Positions 46,733 to 57,115 of a stretch of 64,000 bases of DNA are shown piece by piece. The first letter of the stretch is position 1; the number at the start of each line of letters is the position of its first letter. The translations under genes were made by a program, and so were the position numbers. This DNA is from Cristatella mucedo (Eukaryota; Bryozoa; Phylactolaemata; Cristatellidae). Below the pieces are notes generated by a model. The model was not told the origin of the DNA. It saw only the letters and a program-made list of their open reading frames with translations, and did no database searches. Where the stretch lies: NCBI GenBank assembly GCA_009760855.2, contig WPIO01000039.1, forward strand, positions 907,001 to 971,000, given 5' to 3'.

Positions 46733-47886
46733 CTGTGGGAGACAGCTTCTAATCTTGGATAGGGATCGGATGTGATGGCTAGCTGTAGAGGCAGTTTCTG
46801 AATGAAGCTTTTGAAATTGAGGCAGCTGTCGAACACGACACCTAGATTACGAGTACATGGTGAAGGTCGCACAATAGCATCACCTATTAGAACAGCAAAG
46901 CCTTTTAATCCAGCCACACGCTTACGGTGTCCTATGAGAAGCAGTTCGGTTTTATCGTCATTTAATTTCAGGAAGTTTTCCGACATCCAGGATCGAATAT
47001 CGGCAAGGCAAGCATTCAGTTTCTCAGTTGCTGTAGCAGATTCCGACGGTTTAAATGACAAATACAACTGAGTATTGTCAGCATAAAAGTGATATCCTAT
47101 TCCATGGGCCTTAATCACTCTTCCCAGAGGTTGCGTATAAATGGAGAACAGCAAGGGACCAAGTACAGACCATTGAGGGACTCCACAGGTGACCCTTCTC
47201 ATGTGTGAGACCTGACCCACACACGATACGGATTGAACACGATCAGACAAGTATGATTTAAACCACGCCAGTGCTTCGTCTGCCAGACCGATCGTTGTTC
47301 TCAATCGTTCAAGCAGAACTTCGTGATCAATGGTGTCGAAGGCAGCAGACAGATCTAGCAGAGCTAGGGCAGTGACATTCCCGTCGTCGGTGCCACGTAG
47401 AATGTCATTGTTAACACGGAGGAGAGCAGTTTCAGTAGAGTGCTGCCTCTTGAACCCTGATTGAAATGTTTCTGACATTCCGTTATTTTTAATACGTTCA
47501 ACTAGCTGCTTAGTAACAATTTTTTCAAGAATCTTTGATAAGAACGGAAGAAGGGAAACTGGACGATAGTTTGCGAGAACCTCTGTGTCTAATCCAGGCT
47601 TTTTAAAAATAAGTCTAACGATTGCCGATTTGAAGGACTTGGGGACGACCCCTTTTCCCAAAGAAGCATTACAAGTCTTGGTTATGGCAGGGCTAAGTTG
47701 GTCTGCAAGTGAAGACCACAGAGATGAAGGTATAGGGTCTTCAGGAGACGAGCTCTTTTTGCTAGACCTTATTAAGGCAGCCACATTACAGGCAGAAACA
47801 TCGGAGAACCTTTTAAGAAAGGTCACAGGTTGAGGAACAGCGATTGCTTTGGTCGGAGGGGGCTTAATGGAAGCACGAATGTGCAC
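46723..47886 (-). pseudogene. LINE-B ORF2: reverse transcriptase
   Basis: A 387-residue open frame holding the complete RT core. FKSAIVRLIFKKPG is at about residues 85-98, NYRPVSLLPFLSKILEKIV at 106-124, FQSGFKRQHSTETALL at 141-156 and [18 protein letters not shown] at 178-195. GVPQWSVLGPLLFSIY is at 235-250, YADNTQLYLSF at 268-278 and NDDKTELLLIG further on. Two catalytic-region residues are wrong for an active enzyme: the box is YADN instead of YADD (Asn codon at 47076-47074), and GVPQG has become GVPQW. The ATG at 47886 is internal to ORF2. Confidence 0.93.
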
Positions 47887-47970
47887 AATTTTTTCAGTAA
47901 AGAAGGCTTAACATTTTTTGGCTGAGCCCTTAATATCTGGGGATTCAGACCTCACAGCATTGGCCAGTAA

Positions 47971-48555
47971 TCAGTTTACTGTGTTATAAATCCGTTTAGT
48001 GTCCGACTGGCAGGAATTTAGCTTTCTAATAAAAAAGAAGCCCGGTTTTTTAAGCTTTCGGGTGTAAACTCGAAGGAAGTCTTTAAAATTGACTAGATCT
48101 GCCTTAGACCCCGATTTCTTGAAACGACGTTCTAGCCTGAGCTTAACCCGACGCATCTTAAGGAGCTTTTTTGTAAATTGAAAGGAATCTCGACGACTTT
48201 GAAAACGGATAGAGCAAACGGGAGCATGCTTGTCAAGAGCACTCCTGAGTGTCATGTTCATCGCATCAGTGAGGATATCGAGGCTGCCGGTCGAGTCTGA
48301 ATGCAGATCAAAAAGACCAGCATCACAAACAGATTTCAAAAACTTGTCCATGTCAATGCTTTGTAAGTTACGTCGTTTGGCAAATTCGACATTGCCCTGC
48401 ACGTACGAGGGAGCATAAACAGTAAACGAGACCGAAAAATGATCTGAGAGGGTCAGTGGGCACACCACAAAGTCAGTGGGGAGGACATCCTTAGTGATCA
48501 CGAGGTCTAGAATGTGGCCACCGACGTGGGTGCTATGATTAACGTGTTGGGCCAA
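47971..48555 (-). pseudogene. LINE-B ORF2: endonuclease C-terminus and linker
   Basis: Begins with the endonuclease tail (VNHSTHVGGHILDLVITKD, carrying the HxLD motif, then LSDHFSVSFTV with the catalytic SDH). It continues into the linker: LDKHAPVCSIRFQSR, a Lys/Arg-rich helix and KRIYNTVN. It ends at TGA 47973-47971, but the same frame continues through LLANAVRSESPDIKGSAKK to a TAA at 47910-47908 and into the RT frame. Confidence 0.88.
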
Positions 48556-49406
48556 ACCAAAATTCTCCAGACAGTCGAGAAATGAGCGGACCTGGCTGTG
48601 CTAGGGTTGTCAACGTGAATATTGAAGTATCCTACAATCAGTAAAGGACTGTCACACACAAATATTTTAGCGAGGAACGCTGAAAACTCCTCTATAAACA
48701 AGTTTAGACAGCCAGGAGGTTGGTATATCGCAGAGGTGAGAGGCATTGTCTTTGATGAAGACCTGATAGCAACCGATTCAAACGATGACCCATGCGAGAA
48801 ACTGCACATTTTATAGCCAAACGATTCACGAACAACAATTGCAACCCCGCCACCAACCTTTTCAGAACGCATGGACTGATAAAATGAGAACCCGGGTGGG
48901 GTGGTCTCGGAAATACAGCTGCTGGAACAAGGCGTCATCCAGGTTTCCGTAAGCAGAAATGCATCTAGCTTCTCCTGGACCACCTGATCGCGGATAAGTA
49001 ACCCCTTGGTTTTTAGCGAGCGGACATTTAGTAGGCGGAATTTAAGAGGCTGCCCAACAACTTGGCCACGGCGATGAAGTGGCTGGTATTCGCTACCGTT
49101 TTCGTCAGGCCCGGCGGACGCTGGCTCTTCGAATTTGAATTGGACCGTGGTAACGGCCGTGGGACGACGTTTTACAACGTGCTGGGCTACAGCGGGTGGG
49201 CTACTACCGCAACAAGTACTTTTTAGCGCTTTAAACTTACGAGTCGTAGGTTTGTTAGCCGAGCTGTTGATGGGGTGAACGCAGGATGCAGGTAGGTTCT
49301 CACTGACCCGCCGGAGAAGGCCCGCCGGTAGGTATCGACTAATGGCGACATCGCATCTTATGCTAAGCAGGTCCTGTTTTGTGTAGCATATCCGAGGACA
49401 GTTCAT
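48507..49406 (-). pseudogene. LINE-B ORF2: N-terminus and APE endonuclease
   Basis: A 299-residue open frame. Residues 1-120 are a variable leader containing two CC pairs and basic stretches. The endonuclease follows: FRLLNVRSLKTKGLLIRDQV, AFLLTETWMTP (catalytic Glu present), RSEKVGGGVAIVVRESFGY, SAIYQPPG and LLIVGYFNIHVDN. The nuclease would nick the target DNA. The invariant Asp of GDFN is Tyr here (48627-48629, TAC), so the nuclease should be dead. The last 30 residues are out of frame, and the true continuation is the frame at 47971-48555. Confidence 0.9.
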
Positions 49407-49410
49407 AAAT

Positions 49411-50244
49411 AGTCACAGCGAAGATAGCAGCGGAATACCCGAAGGCATTATGGAGAAATCAAGTAAAGGTCCACACCAAGTTAGGAGTCGCCCGAGGCCG
49501 CTCTCTAGCGCGGGGAGGAATGCCTCATTAACGTAATAGTCCGAGAGTATCTACGGTTATCCAAACATATTTCTGTTTGTTTGCCTCCGATTGAAGCACT
49601 CCTCTATTGCATCTAAAACTCTACCTCGAATCCGGCCGCCTCAGCGACGCCCGCGCTTTAGCATCTGTGCAGTCCTTTGCCTGCCCACCCAAGTTTGACT
49701 AAATCTTCGCTCTCGATTCGCCAGGAGTGACTCAGTGTAAACTTCGCTGTCTACTTCCTCCTCCAGGATAGTTCCTTAATCATCTTGATAGGCCAACAAT
49801 TATAGTCCTTAGCTCCGCGGGCTGTAAACTGACCAGCGAGAGCAGGACAAAGGGTGATCATAAAAACACTCAGAATAATTTTATGGAATACTAGTTTAAA
49901 TATAAGCAGGGTATCATATCTCAGTATTACCGGTATCTGACTAACTCAAATCCCATTTTATTGTGTGCCAGCTATTACCTAAATTTTGAAATGGTATAGT
50001 TCTATAGAAAGAGCTAATGTAGCCTAATCACGTTAGCCTATTTTTAATTAGCTGCTCAGGTTGTATGCGATTCCTTCAAGATAATCTCTAACTAGAAAGG
50101 TTCCGTGGTAGGTTTTTGAGGTTTCTGGTAGACACCGCCGTTGGATCTCACAATAAAATATGGTACCAAGCAATGCAGGTGCTATTTCCACAATTCTAGT
50201 CAAAAGTCAGAGGTCGAAGTTCATAATTATACAGAATGGTTGTA
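49411..50244. other. Intergenic, nothing recognised
   Basis: The first part may hold the LINE-B 5' UTR, but with no other full-length copy for comparison I cannot define it. Confidence 0.35.
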
Positions 50245-50675
50245 ATCATAATAACAACAATACCTTGATAAAGCACTGTCGGAGAACTCAATCGCATTCT
50301 AGGTACGTTACTGTTACTACAAAGGAAGCACGATCGATGGTTAGTGGCAGCATGCTCAATAAGCAACAAGAATAACACGGTTAAGGGTGATATTAACAGT
50401 GTCAGCGTGCAGAAACACATAAAGAACGAATCGCAGAGATCCACTAAATGCTGTCATAAATAGATTCTTGGTGGTTTGTTTTTAAATGTGGAAAAGTTAG
50501 AGACATCGTGACGCAGGTCAGGAGTGAGTTTCAGGCTTTGGGAGCATACGACCTAAAGGCATGGTCTCTAAAGGATTTGGGGTTTGCGTGAGGTATAGTT
50601 AAAGGGTTAGATTACAAATAGTGTGTGGTACGATGCTTAGCCTGGTGGGGAAGTAGTTCTGATAGGTAGGGTTAA
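50245..50675 (-). mobile_element. LINE-A 5'-truncated copy
   Basis: Tail 'aataacaacaatacct', a stem-loop variant ('agcactgtcggagaactcaa'), 3' UTR with 'ggttagtggcagcatgctca', and the C-terminus to 'agttctgataggtaggg'. It belongs to a subfamily whose 3' UTR reads 'aggaagcacgatcgatggtt', also seen at 59.8 kb. Confidence 0.88.
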
Positions 50676-50689
50676 TCTACTAACTTCCA

Positions 50690-52080
50690 TGCAATTGCAC
50701 TTGGGCGTTCACATGCTATGGCCTGAAACGGCTGGGGTTATACAGCATATTTACAATTTAAAACTGCCATACAACTGCCGTTTCCGTAATGAGCTTCACA
50801 CAACTTCGGCTGTGATTCCGCATTATAGGAAATGGCGTTCCGGGTTAGTCAACCATACTTTCTTGTATAGTGCATGGGCCTTCTATTCTCATGCTACTAC
50901 CTCCTATCACTTGAACCAGCCGGCATCTGTACGTGGTAGAACCGCGATCCAACTGTCATCTTCACAATAGGCACTGAGAAACTACGGTTTGACTTGGTAA
51001 ACTATGTTTCAAGTTTTCAAACTCATTTTAATGATATAGATTGTACCAGTTCTCATGCATCGGCCTCAAATGGCCCAGCCCGCTCTGCATTTTTGAACTG
51101 CGATGCAGCTACTATTCCAGCAATAGGTGTCGTCGAACTTCTGTTTTGATTTATTATTGTGGAAAAAAAGAGTTTCATATTTATCCAACACATTTCTGCG
51201 ATCGTGCTAACGTGTTATATTGCTATGGCCTCTGACGGCTAGGGATTTAGGAAGCCGTAGTTTTAGAAAGTGCCAGATCAATGTCATAAAATTGGGTTAG
51301 TAAACTAGACATTTTGTCATCTAAAATGTGGCATCTGTGACACATAGAAGTCTTACATCATCTATTGTGGACATACATTTCAGCTGCATCGCCGTCAAAA
51401 TATGTGGGGAGGCTCACTGGTTTGGACTACTGGAGGCCATAGTATCAGAAAGCCCAAGCACAGTACCGTTAAACATTGTTTGCAAACTCAAAGATTTTTT
51501 GTTCCTATATTAGTATTAAAACCGCCACTGCGAAATGTTTCTTGCAAGGATGTAGTTGTAGTGCAGTTTGAATACGTAGGAACGCTAGCTGGCCTGAGCA
51601 ATTGAAGGGCATAGCATGACATCGCGAAGGCGAAATTGTCAGAAATTTGGTGGGTTAAACTGGACTATTGCTCTCTACAATTTGCGATCAAAATCACTGT
51701 TACGTGAAGCTTTTCGTTAAAATGGCACTTGCTGTTTCACTACTCGGTGCTGCATTTGGACCGGGCGATTAGAGGATATAGCCTAAGAACATGAAAGGAA
51801 AGTCACATCAAGTTTGGGATGGGGTGGTTAAATTTTGGATAATGCTGTCCCTGAAATTTGGTGCGGGTAAATTTGGATACTGTTCTCTGTAATTTGAATC
51901 AAAACCACAGTTGCTCGAAGTTGTTTTATTGGATTGGTAGTTTTATCGCCGTTTGAATGTGCAATAGGCTGGCTGATATAGGCCTTCGAGGTCATTGCAC
52001 CCAAATGCAAAAAACGAAATTGCGTGAAATGTGATAGGTAAATCAAAAACACAATTTTTTATAACCCAAAATTAAACTTC
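50690..52080. repeat. Possible degenerate tandem repeat region
   Basis: A 36-38 bp motif recurs at about 51649, 51822 and 51861. Examples are 'gtgggttaaactggactatt' and 'gtgcgggtaaatttggatac', each followed by 'ctctctacaatttg'-like sequence. A larger period near 211 bp links 'agaaatttggtg' at 51641 with 'tgaaatttggtg' at 51852. Weaker echoes occur upstream (51291, 51465). Similarity is low and I cannot define a unit with confidence. The open frames here have no motif. Confidence 0.3.
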
Positions 52081-52214
52081 AAGCTTCTGAAAATTATCAT
52101 GAAAATGGCAGCAGTATCGCAGTTATTCGTAGGAATAGTAAGATTCCAGTTTTACATTAAATATAGGATTTGCATGGCAACCCATTGGCTTTCTGCCGGG
52201 GTATATATCTTCAG

Positions 52215-52425
52215 AGTAATATTAGTAAGAATAATAATAATAGTACATTCTCCTTAGAGAGCTTAGTCTCGTTACAGGCACTTTACATATAGTGGGAAAT
52301 GAGAAATAAGCATGAACGAATTATTAGTGGTAGCCTACTCAATGACACCAAGAATGAAATGGTTAGAGTTGACATGCATAGTGTCAGCATGCAAATAAGG
52401 TTAGTGGTGGATAAATGGTGCAATT
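52215..52425 (-). mobile_element. LINE-A 3'-end copy
   Basis: Tail 'aataataataatagtacatt', terminal region 'gagcttagtctcgttacagg', and 3' UTR with 'gacatgcatagtgtcagcat'. It stops in the 3' UTR. Confidence 0.82.
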
Positions 52426-53892
52426 GCAGGAGGGAAGTCATTGGCCATTTGGTCAAAGCAGCAGGAACATCCGTTACAGAAACGAAGTTCAGAGCTAAAA
52501 AAAAATTGAAGATTTTCTTTGCCATGAGTTTCTATGGCAAGATTGAAATCTTGAACCTTCCACCAAAGATTCTTAGCGAAATAAAGCAAGAAAACTACTA
52601 GCTTAGCTCAATAGATGATGGTTGAAACATTCTGACTGGCTTTCTTTAAATCTGACAAACTATTTCCCAGATTCCGAGTTTGCTTGACGAAAGTTGGTGC
52701 TTGACGAAACTAGATGTACTATTATTACTTTCATATGCACCGTGCACTGCAATATTTGTTTCTTTTTGGTGTAATAGTAACCGATTCGGAAGAAAACAAG
52801 CCAGTTAAATAAATTAAATCGTATACTTAAAATATACAATGATAGCTGCGCTCTTTCGTCGTATGTGCAATTGTCGAGGTTGCTAGCACAGTGAGCACAT
52901 TTTCGGTGGGCTTTTGTTGGCGCACTTTAATCGGAGCGCTGCTTGGTGCCGTAGTGGCTGACTTGTCACCGACGATACTGCCCCGAGAAGATTCGACTTG
53001 TTTGTTGGCATTGCTATTAACTTTATTTTTTTGTGCAACATATTTCTTGTCATGAAAAGCATAAAGAATAACTTAGAAACATTATTCGAAAAAGTGCATA
53101 GCCCGAATATTTTCTCAAACACGTGGCAAAGAAAAAAATGGTTTGCAAAACCCCGCCGGCTTTTTACAGCACAAACATTATATAGAAGCTGGTGCTTTTA
53201 AGAAAGTCGAGGTTCTTTAAAGGGTCCACTAAGTAGATTAGTTATAAGAAATCTGTATGACCAAAGAAGTGGATGGTGCCTCAAGTCTTCTTCAATGGAT
53301 GATCATGAAAAAACTGGCCTGCATTAAACAATGTTGGTGTACTTAGACCGTTTCAGTTTGCAGTTGGCTGACGGCGCTGGTCTATGGAGACTCGATTTAA
53401 GTCGAGACTGTGAGCTCGATGTACAACGTTTTACCAAAGGTAACGGGTCATTCGACGCTGCTTGTCGTGCGTAGACAGCGATGATCAATGCTTAGCTCAC
53501 TGTCGTTGCTCCTGATAGTTACATACAGACAGCATTAGCTATGAAAGTGGTAGAAACTAATCGAACTATTGAAAGTATCTTCCGGCTTGGGATACTGCAC
53601 CATTTTCTTTGTATTGCTTGTCTGAGAATCCTGCACTCAAAATAAATAGGGGAAAGTAAACAGGGATAGCTGCATTTGAGTTTCGTCATCTAGCCAGCGA
53701 ATATGTGACAAAGTCAAGGTACCAAGGTAAATTATTACACCACTCCAAAGCCAAGCTTGGCCAATCGAAGAGAGTCAGTGGACTCTTACCAGAACCTAAC
53801 CAGCCGCATATCCCTGTCCCGATTCTTGTCTCCTCCATAACATCGACGGCTTTTGTGCTATTGGCTGGCGCTGGCATGTTACAGCTGCAGTG
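52426..53892. other. Intergenic with unassigned open frames
   Basis: The frames at 52299-52601 (+), 52883-53122 (-) and 53686-53979 (-) lack recognised motifs. The plus frame at 53705-53893 ends in a hydrophobic stretch (PVPILVSSITSTAFVLLAGA) but has no other support as a gene. Confidence 0.3.
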
Positions 53893-54057
53893 ATAGGCCA
53901 GGAAGTAAGGTGCACGATCTTCACGACCAAGGGTGTTGATTTGAATTGGCAGTAAGTGACCGTTATTGCCAAGCAACAAGAATCGGTGCTCGCCGTTAAG
54001 GATCTCGAGCCGCTGTACTAATGAGGCTGTTAAATTTGTTAATAGCTATTTATTTAT
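53893..54057 (+). mobile_element. SINE-1 copy, degenerate
   Basis: 'gccaggaagtaaggtgcacg' (A-box side), 'tcacgaccaagggtg' and 'tgaggctgttaaatttgtta' (3' end) occur in family order and spacing. The centre is poorly conserved. Confidence 0.5.
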
Positions 54058-54759
54058 TCAAACACAACTCTGCCGCAATCAGGTAACGCGGTAACGTTGG
54101 CTTGTTTTGAGTTTTGAGGAGTGCTGGAGTCACTACTCATGTAGGTGTGCCCTGCACTTCAAGGAGAGTCCCAGCACACAATAGCGAGCGTTGGAGACTG
54201 AGTAGAAATCACGACCTCCCGTGGTCCGCCGTGAGCAGACTATTTTTACATCATGTTGCGATGTAAGGAAGTTAATATAAATGCAGCATATGCGATAGAA
54301 AAGATCGTCGTGGGAACTTCGTCGGCCTCTTACCACGGTGTACTGGTATAGCTGCACTGTTGGATAGGCCGATGCTACAACTTTCTCCTATTATGCCAAT
54401 GTGCAGCTAGCCGCCCCAGGTTGCAATTGCAATTACCAGGTGTGCGTTCTTTGTTAGGCATTATCGTACTTTTGAGAAAAGTCAGTTGAATTTTCTCGCA
54501 AATCCCGAAGGTCCGGTTTCCACCAGCTTTTTTTATTTTCTTTCATTTCTGAAGTTTAGCATCAAGCAAGACAACCGATTCACCATGCTTGCAGTAGCAA
54601 CGCCCTCTCTGTCCTACTTTCGCGTTCGAGCTGTCTATGGACGTAGTCAAACCCATTCGAACTTGAGCAAGCCTTGGTAGCATCTTTATCATTCCTTTGC
54701 TGTTGGAGGTTCTACATACGTAAGGTTTTGATTAACTATATCTCTTTCTGTGACATTAG
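54058..54759. other. Intergenic, nothing recognised
   Basis: No family repeat or coding pattern that I can support. Confidence 0.4.
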
Positions 54760-55475
54760 CATAGCATGTAACATAGCATTACTCCAAGAAGAAAAGATAC
54801 AGTTGGTATAGCATTGAAGAGATTTAAACAGCCTGTAGTAATCCCTAAGCTCCTTTTGATGCACATACAGTAGCTAACAGAACCCATATCATGAAAGACA
54901 GAATAGTGATAAGTATAGGTAATTCAGGAGGGCAGTTGATGGAGTTAGTAGCTTTTAAGTGACATGCAGGAATGCTGGAGGGGATGTACCAAACTCGGCT
55001 GCAGAAGAGACTATGCCTTCGCTTAATAATGGGGGAAGCTGGAAAGCGATTTCCATAGTTGAGAAACTGAGGACCAAACGCTTTTACCTCAAAGAGTCTT
55101 CAATCGAAGGATAAAATAGCAATTTTAGTATCACTAGAGCGGGAAAGTAGGGTTTGATATTGGTGCATCAGCCCAGCTAGGCACAGAGGACGCAAGCCAC
55201 GAAGCATTGCCGGTCAGATAATAAATTGAGCACTGACATCATTGAATCGATTAACCAGGAGCCATAACTGCTCATTCAGCCAAAGATGCACATGGCTCGT
55301 AAACTCATAAAATTGTTGACCAACTTTGTAATCCTATTAATCAGACAGCTGCAGAGGCTCAGTAGACTTTTTTATTAGCCCAGCAAAACAGAATTAAAAG
55401 TAAACCAGCTGGGATAGAATCAGGGGTTCAGTAAGATTTGTAGCCAGACACTGGTAGACAAAGACTAATCTCAGA
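54760..55475 (-). mobile_element. LINE-B relic
   Basis: 'ggagggcagttgatggagtt' (against ggagagcagttgaggtag), 'gaggaccaaacgcttttacc', 'gtcttcaatcgaaggataaa' and 'gacactggtagacaaagact' follow the LINE-B order from 3' end to RT C-terminus. It is older than the copies at 27.6 and 31.5 kb. It abuts the tail of the next LINE-A copy. Confidence 0.75.
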
Positions 55476-55479
55476 CAGT

Positions 55480-55997
55480 TAATAATAATAATAATAATCA
55501 TTCACTTGATAAAGCACCCTCAGAGAACTTAATCTCTCTCTAGGCGCTTTACATTTGCTGCTAAGGGAAATGCAATTGAATGGTAAGTAAAATCATGCTT
55601 GAAAAAACGAACAAAATGAATAACATGGTTAGGGGTAACATGCACAGGGTCAGCATGCAAATGTGGTTAGTGGCAGCATGCACAGTGTCAGCACGCATAA
55701 GCACATCAAGGACGAATCACAGGGACCCACTAAATGCTGTCCTAAATAGGTGTGTTTAAGTTCCTTTTAAATGTGGTCAGGTCAGGGGATGTTCTGACGC
55801 AGGTCGGTAGGGGGTTTTAGGCTTTGGGAGCATGCGTACTAAATGCACGGTCTCCAAAGGATTTGAGGTTTGTACGAGGTATTTCTAGACTGTTGGATTC
55901 CGAAAAGCGGGTGGCACGATGCTTGGCCTGATGGAGTAGTATATCTGACAGATAGGCTGGAGCCATAGAATAAAGGGACCTAAAAGTGAGCGACAAA
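55480..55997 (-). mobile_element. LINE-A young 5'-truncated copy
   Basis: An AAT tract at 55482-55499, the terminal stem-loop, a complete 3' UTR and the ORF2 C-terminus, truncated at 'agtgagcgacaaa'. By eye it is about 95% identical to 8070-8590, the closest pair in the window. Confidence 0.93.
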
Positions 55998-56945
55998 GGT
56001 ATCGAATAGCTGGACAGCAGTGTAAGCGGCTCTTCTACTGAAGGTGTTAAACATCAACTGGTCATCATATATGAATCATGTATGATAATAATAATATAAT
56101 TTTTAAAGAATTTTTGATCAATGTTGTTTAATAAATGGCAATTATTGAAATTGTTGCCGCTTTCTACGTGAAAATTGTCTTTCCAGGCAACTAGCAAGCT
56201 GGAAAAGAAGCGTAGTTAGCGGTTATATTATCAAATATTTGCAGCCCTAAATCCGCCCAGAAGTCAGGTGCTTGCCTTTGATGACAAAGGTAACAGGCTA
56301 GAGTGCTTCGGTGTATGAAAGCACCTCGATAGATATGCAGTTCTCATAGATTGAAATTCAAATTACGTTTGTTTTATTTTGTTGTATTGTATGCAAAATT
56401 TCAGAAAATCGCACAATCAAAGAAATTCACACGAGCAGACAGAATGCTACGAGAAACAGAACCTTATTTACCATCGTCATAAATAGCGAAGTCAGGAGAT
56501 GTCATTAGGTCCTTATTTTGCAATATCGTGGCTTCTTGGTCATATTGACTGAAGGAAATTTCTCTAAGGGATTTGAGGATGGATTGAGGCAGGCAAAAAT
56601 TGTGAATGTGCAGAGCAGGTTGTATAGCGTTAGAATTACTTCGAAATTGTTTCCAATCGGGAAGCCGGAGCGTGAGAATCAAGCGTTGCACAAGTGAGTG
56701 ACAGCCCTTTGACTTCAATACACTCCATCATGGGGATCCAGTGAAGATTGTCATTTTTTCTTTAAAATGGCAGTTCGAGCGTCCCCGTTTAGTAGGCCTA
56801 ACTGCATGAAATCGTAAAAAATGGTCGTGATTTATTTCACGTGTGGTGTTTGCGGAAAGATCTGTACTTTGGGAAATAAATCAGTCTAAACGAAATGCCT
56901 TCAATGCACCGATAAGGTTATCAGTGGTAAAAAATGAAATAAATC
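55998..56945. other. Intergenic, nothing recognised
   Basis: The minus frame at 56464-56718 (84 codons) has no recognised motif. Confidence 0.35.
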
Positions 56946-57115
56946 CTAGCTGATTAAACAGCCTCTTTTTGTATAGCGATAGAAGAGCCTATACGGCAAT
57001 CAAGATTACTTGCAGTGGCGATGAAGAATCGCCCACCACAGGAATCTAACCCACGACCTCGGGACTGAGGTCGTGAAAGCAACCGCCTTACCTAGTGTGC
57101 CATCACGGCTCACCG
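56946..57115 (-). mobile_element. SINE-1 copy
   Basis: 3' end 'tagctgattaaacagcctct', hairpin region 'cttgcagtggcgatgaagaa', inverted repeat CACGACCTCGG / TGAGGTCGTG (57052-57075) and head 'gccttacctagtgtgccatc'. Well preserved. Confidence 0.9.

Larger units (their letters stand above)
46020..49410 (-). mobile_element. LINE-B, nearly full-length, inactive
   Basis: About 3.4 kb. Minus-strand order: ORF2 start with MNCPRICYTKQDLL (49406), APE endonuclease, linker, RT (47886-46723), C-terminal domain (46732-46097), short 3' UTR, then a pentamer tail of about six ACATG units (46053-46022). Frame changes near 48.51-48.55 kb and near 46.73 kb and stops at 47973, 47910 and between 46532 and 46483 break the protein. 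The layout matches L2/CR1-clade elements. No separate ORF1 was recognised upstream of 49.41 kb. Confidence 0.92.

Noticed and set aside
46802-48816. Plus-strand open frames within the LINE-B region
   Set aside because: Antisense shadows of the endonuclease and reverse transcriptase frames.
53705-53893. Small membrane protein with one hydrophobic segment
   Set aside because: Only one hydrophobic stretch, an overlapping longer antisense frame, and no splice or homology support.
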